NCBI RefSeq assembly: GCF_003614945.1
Contig: NZ_QYCZ01000001.1
Location: forward strand, 1,568,001 to 1,632,000
Length of the DNA stretch: 64,000 nucleotides
Direction of reading: 5' to 3'
Source of the DNA: Bergeyella cardium
Lineage (GTDB): Bacteria; Bacteroidota; Bacteroidia; Flavobacteriales; Weeksellaceae
Part shown: positions 24,290 through 32,952 of the stretch, in pieces
Layout of the letters: every line of letters starts with the position of its first letter
How positions within the stretch are numbered: the first letter of the stretch is position 1
Notes under the pieces: generated by a model
What the model saw: the letters and a program-made list of their open reading frames with translations, nothing else
Told to the model about the DNA's origin: nothing
Databases searched by the model: none
Program-made: the position numbers and the translations under genes

Positions 24290-25252
24290 CTATTCTAAAA
24301 TCACACTTGAATTGACCAATAAGGTATTTGCCTTTGCCTTATCTGTTGGGATCACTTTCAGCTCATAGACCGCATCTTGAGGCTCAAAATCTGGGAAGGC
24401 AGAGGTAATATCTGCGTATTTTGTGAGCTGCTTAACCGCCACAATCTTACCCGAGATACGGTGGTTTCCGTAGGTTGATTTTATCTGAACGGTTTGTCCG
24501 TTCCTGTATTTCTCCATTTTGCTTTCGGGGATGGTAAAGCGGAAATAGGTGGATTTGGGCACATAGCCATTGAAGAGTGGATAGCCCGCCGTAGCCAGCT
24601 CGCCTTTGTGAAGGGAGATGGTCTCAATTTCCATATCGCTGGTCGCAATGACATACCGCTCGGAGTAGGCAGTTCGCGCCTCCTGAAGCACGCCAAGTGC
24701 CTGCTCGGCTTGTCCTTGTGCCATTTCCACTTTCTCGAATCTTGTGCCTGTTTCCACATCGTGGAGCTCGGCATTTACCGCATCGAGCTGTGCTTTTGCC
24801 CCTTGATATTTAGCAAAAATCTCATCATAGCTCTGTGGAGACATCAGGCTGTCATTAAACATATTCTGTGCTCGCTGGTAGGATTTTCTGGCATAATCAT
24901 ACTGCTCTTGCAAACCCTTTTGCTTGGCTCTGAGCTGGGTAAGTTGGTCTTTTGTAGCTCCATTCTTTGCCATTTTCACTTGGGCAAGGGCAGCTTCTGA
25001 AACTCCCTTTGCCTGAGCCATCTTTGCAGACACTTCAGGGATGTCAATCTTCGCAAGGGTATCGCCAGCTTTTACGGTTTGCCCTTCTTCTACATAGATT
25101 TCAAGTATCCTGCCCGTAACTTTCGGTGCAAAGGAAATGACTTCTTTTTTGGTTTTCCCATCAAAGCCTTTTTCATTGTTCTGCAGGTTCTTTCCACAGG
25201 AAACCAAAGACAAAAGAGCGAAAAGGATGAGCATTTTACTGATATTTTTCAT
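24290..25252 (-). CDS. HlyD-family periplasmic adaptor lipoprotein
   Basis: A 320-residue membrane-fusion protein with lipobox cysteine C19 (SLVSC). A lipoyl half-domain (VTGRILEIYVEEGQTVKAGDTLAKIDIP) comes first, then a coiled-coil hairpin (about 78-185), a second lipoyl/beta-barrel part (ISLHKGELATAGYPLF) and a final beta domain. It would bridge the inner-membrane ABC-2 permease (7 bases downstream) and the TolC-type channel (48 bases upstream). Its ATG is preceded by the same AATTAACAACAAACAA leader as the upstream tolC gene, an unusual repeat of a translation start region. Confidence 0.9.
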   Translation of the reverse strand: MKNISKMLILFALLSLVSCGKNLQNNEKGFDGKTKKEVISFAPKVTGRILEIYVEEGQTVKAGDTLAKIDIPEVSAKMAQAKGVSEAALAQVKMAKNGATKDQLTQLRAKQKGLQEQYDYARKSYQRAQNMFNDSLMSPQSYDEIFAKYQGAKAQLDAVNAELHDVETGTRFEKVEMAQGQAEQALGVLQEARTAYSERYVIATSDMEIETISLHKGELATAGYPLFNGYVPKSTYFRFTIPESKMEKYRNGQTVQIKSTYGNHRISGKIVAVKQLTKYADITSAFPDFEPQDAVYELKVIPTDKAKANTLLVNSSVILE

Positions 25253-25299
25253 TTTGTTTGTTGTTAATTTTATGATGAATGAATGATAATACTGAGGTT

Positions 25300-26700
25300 T
25301 TATAATTTATTTAAGTCTAAACTCTGGGTAGATTTCATAAGCTCTACGGCATTTCTCCTCTGGTTGAAGATAGCGGTTTTGTATTCTAATTCTGCATTTT
25401 GGAAATCGGTTTCTGCATCTATCAAATCGGAGGATTTTTTGGTTCCATAGCGGAATTCTTTCTCTACATTCTCAAGAGCCGTTCGTGCAATGCTTCTGGC
25501 TTTATCTTTCAGATTGATTTGCGCATTTGAAATCTCATAATTGGTTTGATTATTCGCAAGATTGAGTTTGAGTTTTCGCTCGGCATCTGCTTTTTTATTG
25601 ATTAGGATTTCTTTATTAATGTTCGCTTCTTTTATAGCGGTTTTACCTTCGTTTCCATCAAAAATCTCCCATTTAAAACCTATTCCCGCTTGGAAGATGG
25701 GGAAAATATTCAGGTTTGAAGGGTTTAAATCCAGCTTCTTTCCTAAGCCGTAGAGGGTTTCTTTGGAGGTGGAGATATGGTTGCTATAAAGTCCCGCGTA
25801 GGACAATGATGCCAGCGCCTGCACTTTGGGAACCCACCACCTTCTTTCAGCTTGGATTTTATATTCTGAGGCTTTGATGCCGTGCTCCAATGCTTTCAGC
25901 TCGGCTCTATTGCTAATATCCTGACTTTCCAAAGTATAAAGCACAGGCTGAAGCTCTGGAGAGAGCTCCATAAGCCTTTCCTTTTCTATACCTGTAAGAA
26001 TTTGAAGCTGAGTAATGACGAGGGCTTTCTTCCCTTCATATTCTACGATTTTGGAATCTAATACCGCCTGTGCAAGCTCGATTTTCTTATGGTCATAAGG
26101 TGTAATCAGTCCATATCCAAGGGCTTTATCGGCAGTTTTTCGGTTGATATCCAATCGTTTTTTACTTTCCTCCAAGACTTTTCTGGCTTCCTCTAAAAGG
26201 GCAAGCTGGTCGTAAGCCTTTGAAATAGTGGTAACGATATCATCTTTTGTCTTCTCCATCATCTGCTCTTCGGAGAGAGCTTTTTCAGCATTTGCTTGTT
26301 TCAAATACTTGACTTTACCACCAGAATAGAGCACCATAGAGGCTTCTGCCTTTGCCAGCGAGGAAATACCCGAAATATTGAGATTATTAGAATAGTCGGG
26401 AATGGTTTTCCCTGGGAACAATTTCGGGATTGGGGGAAGATGGATTTCAGGAGTGGTATATCCTACCGAAGTATACATATAGCCCGCTTTGCCAGAAATA
26501 TCCAGCTTTGGGAGGAAGATGTCTTTTAGTTTTTCATCATTAAGAGCAGTGAGTTTGTTTTGAAGTTGCTGCTCATTAAGGGTTCCATCAATAGCAAGAG
26601 CCTTATCTACAAGCTCCTGCAAAGTGGGAGGGACAGCCTGAGAAAATCCTAAGAAAGGAAACATCAGGAGAGCCCCTAACCAGCTTTTGTTATTCTTCAT
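25300..26700 (-). CDS. TolC-family outer-membrane factor
   Basis: A 466-residue outer-membrane channel with a signal peptide (MKNNKSWLGALLMFPFLGFSQA, about 1-21) and two long helical repeats ending in KSSDLIDAETDFQNAELEYKTA and a helical C-terminus. It forms the exit duct for the HlyD/ABC-2 system encoded next. The start at 26700 is preferred over an in-frame ATG 69 bases upstream. The signal peptide begins here, and a TACTTTTG -7 box with an upstream TTG (26725-26751) lies inside the longer version. It is first of the three-gene operon. Confidence 0.9.
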   Translation of the reverse strand: MKNNKSWLGALLMFPFLGFSQAVPPTLQELVDKALAIDGTLNEQQLQNKLTALNDEKLKDIFLPKLDISGKAGYMYTSVGYTTPEIHLPPIPKLFPGKTIPDYSNNLNISGISSLAKAEASMVLYSGGKVKYLKQANAEKALSEEQMMEKTKDDIVTTISKAYDQLALLEEARKVLEESKKRLDINRKTADKALGYGLITPYDHKKIELAQAVLDSKIVEYEGKKALVITQLQILTGIEKERLMELSPELQPVLYTLESQDISNRAELKALEHGIKASEYKIQAERRWWVPKVQALASLSYAGLYSNHISTSKETLYGLGKKLDLNPSNLNIFPIFQAGIGFKWEIFDGNEGKTAIKEANINKEILINKKADAERKLKLNLANNQTNYEISNAQINLKDKARSIARTALENVEKEFRYGTKKSSDLIDAETDFQNAELEYKTAIFNQRRNAVELMKSTQSLDLNKL

Positions 26701-26724
26701 CTTGTTTGTTGTTAATTGCGGGTG

Positions 26725-26751
26725 CAAAAGTATAGTAGCTGAGCAGGACAA
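26725..26751 (-). promoter_or_regulatory. Promoter of the TolC-HlyD-ABC-2 operon
   Basis: Minus-strand -7 TACTTTTG at 26725-26732 with a TTG at 26749-26751 (spacer 16). It supports the start at 26700. Confidence 0.6.
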
Positions 26752-26782
26752 TCTTTTGACAAATATCAAAATCTTTGAGCGA

Positions 26783-27850
26783 TTAGAAGGCTTCTACCCT
26801 ACCAATTTTAGGGGTGAGGAGATGGATTTCCGGTTCTGTTTCCTGAATTTTCTTAATGGTTTCAAGAGGTTCCTGCCAAGAATGTTTGGCGAGTTCAAAT
26901 TTGGAATTATGCCCAGTGAAATAGAGCTTTGCACCGAGCTCTTTCATCACTTTTGGAAGTTCATAGGGCTGCGTATGGATGTGCTTCCAGTCTTCATCAT
27001 ACTGACCGTTTTCCAAAATAGCAAAATCTATATTCGGAAACTGTGCTCCGATACGAGAAAAATGCTTTCCGTAGCCACTATCTCCACCTACATAGACGGT
27101 TTTATCCTGAGCTTGCAACATAAATGAACCCCAGAGGGTTTTGGTAGGTAAAAGACCACGACCAGAGAAATGTCTGGTAGGCAAGCAAGTGATTTTCATA
27201 TCGAGAAGGGAGGTTTCTTCATCCCAATCAAGCTCAGTAATCTGCTCTGGACTAAAACCCCAATACTCCAAATGGGAACCTACACCGAGCGGACAAAGTA
27301 TTTTGGAGATACGGCCTTTAAGCTCCTTTATCGCTTTATAATCCAAGTGATCCCAGTGGTCGTGGGTGATAATCAAAAGGTCTATATTGGGAATATCATT
27401 AGTGGAATAGTTGTATTCGGCATCAAAAGGTTTTACCATAAAGAATAGGGGTGAGGCTTCATTAAACACAGGGTCTATGAGGAGGTTTTTATCATCTAAC
27501 CGAATGAAATAGGAGGAGTGCCCGAACCAGACCATAGAATTATTGGGGATATTGCTGAGATTGGTCTTTTCGGCAGGTACTTTGGTGGTAGGTTTTGAGC
27601 TTTTAGCCTTTTTAAAAAGATACTCGTATAGGGATTGAATGAAGGATTTATCCGATGTGAGCTGTGGGGTATGCTCCAAGTTTACGAACTTACCATTTTT
27701 ATAGTTAGGTGAGGCTTCTATACGCTTTAATCGCTCACCAGAGGGGAGTTTCCCGAATTTTGGAGTGTTGAGAAAGAGGACAATCCCAACGATAAGGAGG
27801 GATAAAAGCACGGAGATGATGTATAGCATTTTTTTTAAGATTTTAAGCAT
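26783..27850 (-). CDS. MBL-fold metal-dependent hydrolase (UlaG/NAPE-PLD-like)
   Basis: A 355-residue metallo-beta-lactamase-fold protein with an N-terminal membrane helix (about 9-28), so it faces the periplasm or is membrane anchored. The zinc motif is LLIITHDHWDHLDY (HxHxDH), with GHSSYFIRLDDKNLLIDP before it and GGDSGYGKHF and a final GHN after it. The closest relatives by pattern are the UlaG/NAPE-PLD-type hydrolases, which act on phosphodiesters or lactones; the substrate is unknown. A start 102 bases further upstream is rejected because that extension runs into the tRNA-Phe gene. No clear promoter is seen between the tRNA terminator and the start. Confidence 0.85.
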   Translation of the reverse strand: MLKILKKMLYIISVLLSLLIVGIVLFLNTPKFGKLPSGERLKRIEASPNYKNGKFVNLEHTPQLTSDKSFIQSLYEYLFKKAKSSKPTTKVPAEKTNLSNIPNNSMVWFGHSSYFIRLDDKNLLIDPVFNEASPLFFMVKPFDAEYNYSTNDIPNIDLLIITHDHWDHLDYKAIKELKGRISKILCPLGVGSHLEYWGFSPEQITELDWDEETSLLDMKITCLPTRHFSGRGLLPTKTLWGSFMLQAQDKTVYVGGDSGYGKHFSRIGAQFPNIDFAILENGQYDEDWKHIHTQPYELPKVMKELGAKLYFTGHNSKFELAKHSWQEPLETIKKIQETEPEIHLLTPKIGRVEAF

Positions 27851-27868
27851 TATAAGGTTGTCTATATA

Positions 27869-27907
27869 TAAAAGAAAAACTTCCCAAAACGGATGTTTCG
27901 AGAAGTT
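27869..27907 (-). terminator. Terminator of tRNA-Phe
   Basis: AACTTC (27878-27883) and GAAGTT (27902-27907) enclose a second short stem AAAC/GTTT. The minus strand continues TTTTTCTTTTATA. It is 16 bases past the tRNA 3' end. Confidence 0.75.
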
Positions 27908-27922
27908 GGGGCTATTTTTCAG

Positions 27923-27995
<73 letters not shown>

Positions 27996-28115
27996 ATCGC
28001 TTTTAGCGGTGCAAATATAGAATTTTCTTATTTCCCTCCAAAATTTATTTATTAAAAAGGTGATAAATATATTTTAACCCATTGGTTTTAATATTAAAAA
28101 AAACTTTATACTCGC

Positions 28116-29321
28116 CTATTCGTTGCGCTGGAGGAGTGCCATATAGAAGCCATCGTAGCCTGAGCTGGGGAAGAGGGTTTGGTCAGAGAGGAGGGAGAAA
28201 TTGGGGTTGTTTTGGAGGAAAAGCTCGACTTGCTGGTTGTTTTCTGAGGGGAGAATGGAGCAAGTGGCATAGATCATCTGCCCCCCTACTTTGAGCATCT
28301 TTGAGTACTGGTGGAGGATTTGTTTTTGCTCGTTTTGTATTCTATTAATAAAGTCAAGGTCTATTTTCCATTTGGTATCGGGGTTTCTTTTGAGGACGCC
28401 GAGACCGGAGCAGGGAGCGTCTATAAGGAGTTTATCGGCAGTGTTGTGAAGTCGCTTGATGACTTTATTATCCGAAATAAGGCGGGTCTCTATATTATGG
28501 GCTCCTGCACGCTTTGCTCTTCGTTTGAGCTCGGCGAGTTTCCAATCGAAGATATCAAGGGCGATGATTTGTCCTTTATTCTTCATCAGAGCAGAGATAT
28601 GGAGGGTTTTCCCACCTGCACCAGCACAGGCATCGATGATGCGCTCGCCTTCTTTTGGATTAAGGAGGTGAGCGATGGTTTGAGAACTGGCATCTTGAAC
28701 CTCAAACAGTCCGTTTTTGAAAGCTGAGGTGAGGAAGACATTTTTTTTCTCTTCGAGCTGTACGGCATCGGGGTGATTTTTTAGGGTAAAAGCCTTGACG
28801 CCCTCATCTGCAAGGATGGAGACGAGGTTTTGAGGAGAGGTTTTGAGGGTATTGGTGCGGAGGACGGTGGGAGCTTGCTCGTTGAGGGCTTTTGCCTCGC
28901 GTTCCCAGCTATTGCCGAGCTGATTTTGGAGGGTTTCAGCGAGCCACTCGGGCAAGGAATACTCAATAGCCTTAGTTGGGACGGTGTTTTTCTCCAATTT
29001 TCGGAGGATATCGGAGATTTTAATGCCAGAAAACTCATCAAACTTCTTGTAGTGGGTTTTTGACCAAAGGAGGTAGGCTAAGATGAGTTTGTAGAGGTTT
29101 GAGGGCTTTACCCCCTCGCCCATATAGTACTCGAGGCGCTTTTTCCAGCGGATGATGTTATAAAAAATCTCGGAGACGACGGCTCTGTCTTGGCTGCCCC
29201 ACTTTTTATTGGCTTTGAGGAGGCGCTCGATGACTTTGTCGGCATATTTATTTTTCTCGAAAAAGGTTTCTGAGAGCGCAGTGTGGATTCCTATAAGGAG
29301 ATTGCGGTGTATGAGTTCCAT
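28116..29321 (-). CDS. RsmB/NOP-family rRNA (cytosine-C5) methyltransferase
   Basis: A 401-residue SAM-dependent m5C RNA methyltransferase. The N-terminal NusB-like helical part (about 1-140) is as in RsmB. The Rossmann domain has IDACAGAGGKTLHISALM and ALDIFDWKL. The catalytic pair is in LLIDAPCSGLGVLKRNPD (motif IV, Cys of PC) and MIYATCSILPSENNQQVE (motif VI, nucleophile Cys of TCS). The NusB-like part favours an RsmB-type 16S rRNA enzyme; the site (C967 in E. coli) is inferred. It is monocistronic, with a -7 box 31 bases upstream. Confidence 0.92.
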   Translation of the reverse strand: MELIHRNLLIGIHTALSETFFEKNKYADKVIERLLKANKKWGSQDRAVVSEIFYNIIRWKKRLEYYMGEGVKPSNLYKLILAYLLWSKTHYKKFDEFSGIKISDILRKLEKNTVPTKAIEYSLPEWLAETLQNQLGNSWEREAKALNEQAPTVLRTNTLKTSPQNLVSILADEGVKAFTLKNHPDAVQLEEKKNVFLTSAFKNGLFEVQDASSQTIAHLLNPKEGERIIDACAGAGGKTLHISALMKNKGQIIALDIFDWKLAELKRRAKRAGAHNIETRLISDNKVIKRLHNTADKLLIDAPCSGLGVLKRNPDTKWKIDLDFINRIQNEQKQILHQYSKMLKVGGQMIYATCSILPSENNQQVELFLQNNPNFSLLSDQTLFPSSGYDGFYMALLQRNE

Positions 29322-29351
29322 ATTTAAAGTCTTATACTATTTAATAAGGTG

Positions 29352-29359
29352 CAAAAATA
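29352..29359 (-). promoter_or_regulatory. -7 element for the rRNA methyltransferase gene
   Basis: Minus-strand TATTTTTG fits TAnnTTTG, 31 bases upstream of the ATG at 29321. Confidence 0.45.
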
Positions 29360-29388
29360 CAATTTTTGGGGTCAGAGACCCTTTCTTT

Positions 29389-29409
29389 GGGGCATAGCCC
29401 CTTTTATTA
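29389..29409 (+). terminator. Orphan plus-strand terminator-like hairpin
   Basis: GGGGC (29389-29393) and GCCCC (29397-29401) with loop ATA, followed by TTTTATT. A second small hairpin, GGGTC-AGA-GACCC, lies just before it. No plus-strand gene precedes it, so it may be a relic or act in the leader of the divergent gene. Confidence 0.4.
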
Positions 29410-29524
29410 TTAAAATAATGGGGTTGGGGGGGGTATTTATGTCATTGATATTAAACAAATTGAGGATTTTGCAATTTTTATAGTTGATGATTAATTTTTT
29501 GTAGCGTATCTTTCATTTTTGCTA

Positions 29525-29670
29525 GTTGCAGCGCTAATCTTAGCGTTGATTTGTTGATTTAGATAGTCGTAGAGGCATTTTTACCCGTTGCATTAGCATT
29601 TTTGAGCGTTGCATTCGTATTTTTATACATTACACTGGTATTTTCACCTATTGCATTGATATTTTTTAGT
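29525..29670. repeat. Degenerate 21-bp tandem repeat (five clear units plus two weak)
   Basis: Units start at 29566, 29587, 29608, 29629 and 29650, each exactly 21 bases. A weaker unit starts at 29545 and a 20-base one at 29525. A clear unit is GTTGCATTAGCATTTTTGAG plus C. On the minus strand one frame reads as a seven-residue repeat (LKNANAT, YKNTNAT, GKNASTT) closed by stops on both sides, so it may be a relic of a repetitive gene. Together with 29410-29524 it fills the gene-free stretch before the M64 gene; nothing else is recognisable there. Confidence 0.7.
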
Positions 29671-29731
29671 CCGTTTTATTGAATTTTTCATAATGAAGAT
29701 TAAATTTAGTCATTAGATATTAGGTTTTATA

Positions 29732-29739
29732 TATATTTG
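29732..29739 (+). promoter_or_regulatory. -7 element for the M64 peptidase gene
   Basis: TATATTTG fits TAnnTTTG, 30 bases upstream of the ATG at 29770. Confidence 0.5.
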
Positions 29740-29769
29740 TGGACTTTTAGAGATAAAAATATTTGAGTT

Positions 29770-31050
29770 ATGATAAAGAAAATGGCTTTTATAACGTTTG
29801 GATTAGCATTAACGATGCTGACAGGACAGAAAGTGGATTTTGATACTTATTTTGAGAATGGGAGCCTGAGGATTGACTTTTTGCTGCACGGAAGCTACCA
29901 GAAACAAAGCATATCAATAGCACGGATGAAGAGAGAACCGCTGTTTGGCGGAGGGACATCTAACCAGTTGCTATATCCTGATTATGGGAATTATAGGTTC
30001 CAAGTGAGGGATAAGAAATCTGGTGAACTGATTTTTTCGAAAGGTTTTAGCCCGATATTCCAAGAATGGCAAGCGATGGAGGAAGCGAAGCGCATTAACA
30101 AAACCTTTGAAAATACGATGCTCATCCCCTTCCCGAAAGGGGAAATCATAGTAGATATACAGTACAGAGACATCTACGGCAACTTCCAGAGTACATTCCA
30201 AAGGGAAATAGACCCGAAACATTATTCTGTAACCCAAGAGAAAATAACCCCATACCCAGTAACGAAAATATATGATAACGGTAGCCCGAAACAGAAATTA
30301 GACCTCGCAATAATCGCCGAGGGATATACAGAAGCGGAAATGCCGAAATTCATTAGCGATGCAAAGAGGTTGGTGGATTATATGTTTACCATACCGCCAT
30401 TTAACAAATACAAAGCTCAATTTAATGTGTATGCAGTGCAGAGCCCATCGTTAGAATCTGGAACCGATATCCCCGGTGAAGGCGTATATAAAAACACGAT
30501 TCTGAACTCAAATTTCTACACTTTTGGAGAAGCGAGATATTTGACTTCTATGGACAACTTTAAACTCGCAGATATAGCGGCAAATGTACCTTATGACCAG
30601 CTGTATGTATTAGTAAATACACCGAGATACGGAGGAGGTGGCTTTTATAATGTCATCAACTTGGTATCGGTAGATAATGAGCTTTCGGATAAGGTGTTTG
30701 TGCACGAATTTGGGCACGGATTAGTAGGATTAGCAGATGAGTATTACAATGCTTCAATAGGCGGAAGTGAGTATTATAACCTGAATATTGAGCCTTGGGA
30801 AAAGAATATCACTACACTGATAGACTTTGATAAAAAATGGAAGAAAAAAGTGAAGAAAGGTACTCCCATCCCTACCCCAAGAACAAAAAAATATACAAAG
30901 ACCATTGGTGCATTTGAAGGAGGCGGATATGTAGCAACAGGAGTGTACAGCCCTATGCAAGACTGCAGGATGAAATCTAACGAGCCTGAAGGCTTCTGCC
31001 CAGTATGCTCAGATGCAATAAATGAAATCATAGAGTTTTATACAAAATAA
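29770..31050 (+). CDS. M64-family (IgA-peptidase-like) metallopeptidase
   Basis: A 426-residue secreted zinc peptidase. It has a short N-terminal signal peptide (to about residue 19), a beta-rich N-terminal domain (about 20-160), then the peptidase domain starting near LDLAIIAEGYTEAEM. The zinc motif is FVHEFGHGLVGLADEYY (about residue 312), the HExGH...D pattern of M64, where the downstream Asp is the third ligand. Two late cysteines (MQDCRMKS, FCPVCSD) may form a disulfide. The family contains Clostridium IgA protease, but most Bacteroidota members have unknown substrates, so IgA cleavage should not be assumed. It is a single gene with its own promoter and terminator. Confidence 0.92.
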   Translation: MIKKMAFITFGLALTMLTGQKVDFDTYFENGSLRIDFLLHGSYQKQSISIARMKREPLFGGGTSNQLLYPDYGNYRFQVRDKKSGELIFSKGFSPIFQEWQAMEEAKRINKTFENTMLIPFPKGEIIVDIQYRDIYGNFQSTFQREIDPKHYSVTQEKITPYPVTKIYDNGSPKQKLDLAIIAEGYTEAEMPKFISDAKRLVDYMFTIPPFNKYKAQFNVYAVQSPSLESGTDIPGEGVYKNTILNSNFYTFGEARYLTSMDNFKLADIAANVPYDQLYVLVNTPRYGGGGFYNVINLVSVDNELSDKVFVHEFGHGLVGLADEYYNASIGGSEYYNLNIEPWEKNITTLIDFDKKWKKKVKKGTPIPTPRTKKYTKTIGAFEGGGYVATGVYSPMQDCRMKSNEPEGFCPVCSDAINEIIEFYTK

Positions 31051-31085
31051 AACAGCATCAACAGAAATACGATAAGAAAGCTATC

Positions 31086-31117
31086 AAAGCACGAGGAACA
31101 AATACTCGTGCTTTATT
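31086..31117 (+). terminator. Terminator of the M64 peptidase gene
   Basis: AAAGCACGAG (31086-31095) and CTCGTGCTTT (31105-31114) form a perfect 10-bp stem, followed by a short T-rich tail. Confidence 0.8.
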
Positions 31118-31124
31118 GTTGATA

Positions 31125-31155
31125 TTTGTTAGTACAATAAATAAAGCTATTTTTG
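31125..31155 (+). promoter_or_regulatory. Promoter of the marC-family gene
   Basis: TTTG at 31125-31128, 19-base spacer, TATTTTTG at 31148-31155. It fixes the start at ATG 31185, since an in-frame ATG at 31116 lies upstream of the promoter. Confidence 0.75.
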
Positions 31156-31184
31156 CAACCCTTTTGACTAAAATTAATGATAAA

Positions 31185-31793
31185 ATGAATTTATTTTTAA
31201 TCACATTTGCGGCTTTGTTTTCGGTTTTAAACCCCATTGGGAACCTTCCTGTATTCCTCGGGCTTACACACGGAGATACCACTGCAACGAAGAATAGAAT
31301 AGCCCTCTGGGTAGCTATTAATGTTTTTGTAATTCTTATTATATCCTTCTTTATAGGTGAGTATATTCTCAGCTTTTTTGGGATTACGATTCCTGTTTTA
31401 AAGGTTACGGGTGGTTTTTTAATCTGCCTTGCAGGGTTTAGCCTGCTCTCCAAATCAGTACCCAAAAACGATGAAGAAGAGGAAATAGAAAAGTCCAATT
31501 CCAATATCGCAATGACGCCTCTCGCTCTACCACTCATAGCAGGACCAGGCTCTATGTCTCTCCTCATAGCAAAATCAAACGAGCACCCAGAGCTTACAGA
31601 CAAAGCGATTATTATAGCGGCAGTTTTTGCAGTTTCATTGATTATTTACATCTTTTTCAGAAGTGGTAATCTCATCCCGAAACTATTAGGCGTAGCTGGA
31701 ATGACTACGGTATCTAAAATCATAGGCTTCCTCGTACTGGCAATAGGACTGCAATATATCACAGATTCCCTCCTTATTATCTTTAAAATTTAA
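31185..31793 (+). CDS. MarC-family integral membrane protein
   Basis: A 202-residue membrane protein with six predicted helices. The first helix has the MarC/UPF0056 signature FAALFSVLNPIGNLPVFLGL, and the fourth region has MTPLALPLIAGPGSMSLLI. A charged loop (SVPKNDEEEEIEKSNSN) separates the two halves. MarC proteins were once linked to multidrug resistance, but that has not held up and their function is unknown. The start at 31185 is set by the promoter at 31125-31155. The gene stands alone between the M64 peptidase and rpmH. Confidence 0.9.
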   Translation: MNLFLITFAALFSVLNPIGNLPVFLGLTHGDTTATKNRIALWVAINVFVILIISFFIGEYILSFFGITIPVLKVTGGFLICLAGFSLLSKSVPKNDEEEEIEKSNSNIAMTPLALPLIAGPGSMSLLIAKSNEHPELTDKAIIIAAVFAVSLIIYIFFRSGNLIPKLLGVAGMTTVSKIIGFLVLAIGLQYITDSLLIIFKI

Positions 31794-31820
31794 TCCCTTG
31801 TATAAGTTTAGAAATAAATT

Positions 31821-31850
31821 TTGCGGTTTATAAAAAAACATATATATTTG
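31821..31850 (+). promoter_or_regulatory. Promoter of rpmH
   Basis: TTG at 31821-31823 (TTTTG from 31819), 19-base spacer, TATATTTG at 31843-31850; leader about 42 bases to the ATG. Confidence 0.75.
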
Positions 31851-31897
31851 CAGCCTAAAATTCAAGGAATATTACATACACTTTATAAATTGAAGTA

Positions 31898-32053
31898 ATG
31901 AAAAGAACATTTCAACCATCAGAAAGAAAGAAGAGAAACAAACACGGTTTCAGAGAGAGAATGTCTACTCCAAATGGTAGAAGAGTATTAGCAGCAAGAA
32001 GAGCTAAGGGAAGAAAGAGATTGACAGTAAGTGTGTCAAGAGCTAAAAGATAA
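31898..32053 (+). CDS. rpmH: 50S ribosomal protein L34
   Basis: A 51-residue very basic ribosomal protein of the large subunit, part of the 23S rRNA-binding core. [20 protein letters not shown] at the start, then the family stretch [19 protein letters not shown], leaves no doubt. In many bacteria rpmH is next to rnpA and near the origin; here neither rnpA nor dnaA is adjacent, which is usual in Flavobacteriia. It has a textbook promoter and a terminator and is transcribed alone, followed by ftsE from a separate promoter. Confidence 0.97.
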   Translation: MKRTFQPSERKKRNKHGFRERMSTPNGRRVLAARRAKGRKRLTVSVSRAKR

Positions 32054-32081
32054 TTCCTCATCAAATTATCTTATATAAAAT

Positions 32082-32113
32082 ATGCTTGGAGATTTATTTT
32101 CAAGCATTTTTTA
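32082..32113 (+). terminator. Terminator of rpmH
   Basis: ATGCTTG (32082-32088) and CAAGCAT (32101-32107) with a 12-base loop, followed by TTTTTTA. Confidence 0.75.
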
Positions 32114-32134
32114 TTGTTAAAAATTGTTATTTAT

Positions 32135-32165
32135 TTTGTCTGAGAAATCTTTTTCTCTACTTTTG
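32135..32165 (+). promoter_or_regulatory. Promoter of ftsE
   Basis: TTTG at 32135-32138, 19-base spacer, TACTTTTG at 32158-32165; leader about 43 bases to the ATG. Confidence 0.7.
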
Positions 32166-32208
32166 AACACCTTATTCAGAATAGATCTTTCATTAAAAAC
32201 ATATTAAG

Positions 32209-32919
32209 ATGCCTCATAGAAACGAGACGGGAGAGTTGGTTATCAGACTTTCAAATGCTAAAATCGCTCAGAAGAATTTCACTGTATTAAATAATGTAGA
32301 CTTAGAAGTAAAAAGAGGGAAGTTCTGCTATCTTATTGGCAAAACAGGTGCTGGAAAGAGCTCATTATTAAAGACCTTATACGGGCACATTCCTTTGGTA
32401 GGAGGGGTAGGTAGCGTAGTGGGCTTTGACCTTTCCACCCTCAAAACTTCAAATATCCCTAATCTCCGAAGGAAATTGGGCATTGTCTTTCAAGATTTTC
32501 AGCTATTGCCCGATAGAAGTGTAGAGAAAAACCTGAGATTCGTCTTAGAAGCAACGGGCTGGAAGGAAAAAACAAAAATCGAAGACCGTATAAACGAGGT
32601 GCTCTCCAGTGTGGGAATGAAAAACAAAAAGCACAAAATGCCTCACGAACTCTCTGGAGGCGAGCAGCAAAGAGTAGCCATAGCACGCGCACTGCTCAAC
32701 CATCCAGAGCTCATCCTTGCCGATGAGCCAACGGGGAATTTAGACCCAGAAACCTCCAACGAGATTATGAGCCTGCTGAAAAGAGTGGCGCTGGAAAACA
32801 ATGCCGCCGTAGTAATGGCAACGCACGACTACCATATGATACAAAACTTCCCTGGTGAGGCGATCCGCTGTGAGGACGGAAAGGTAAGCGTATTAGACAC
32901 AGCCGAACTTTTCGAGTAA
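32209..32919 (+). CDS. ftsE: Cell-division ATP-binding protein FtsE
   Basis: A 236-residue ABC ATPase, partner of the permease FtsX in controlling cell-wall hydrolases at division. Walker A is [10 protein letters not shown] (about 43-52), the Q-loop is in [15 protein letters not shown], the signature is [16 protein letters not shown] and Walker B is [12 protein letters not shown], followed by the H-loop in MATHDYHM. The [11 protein letters not shown] segment is typical of FtsE rather than LolD or MacB. No ftsX is adjacent; separation of ftsE and ftsX is common in this phylum. The EnvC-like protein at 16-17.7 kb is the expected effector of the FtsEX complex. Confidence 0.92.
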   Translation: MPHRNETGELVIRLSNAKIAQKNFTVLNNVDLEVKRGKFCYLIGKTGAGKSSLLKTLYGHIPLVGGVGSVVGFDLSTLKTSNIPNLRRKLGIVFQDFQLLPDRSVEKNLRFVLEATGWKEKTKIEDRINEVLSSVGMKNKKHKMPHELSGGEQQRVAIARALLNHPELILADEPTGNLDPETSNEIMSLLKRVALENNAAVVMATHDYHMIQNFPGEAIRCEDGKVSVLDTAELFE

Positions 32920-32952
32920 AAAAAGTAAAGATTATTCTATTTTAAATTTTAT

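Noticed and set aside
29770-31050. Immunoglobulin-A protease as a virulence factor
   Set aside because: Only the M64 zinc motif supports the family; substrate specificity cannot be read, and most relatives are uncharacterised.
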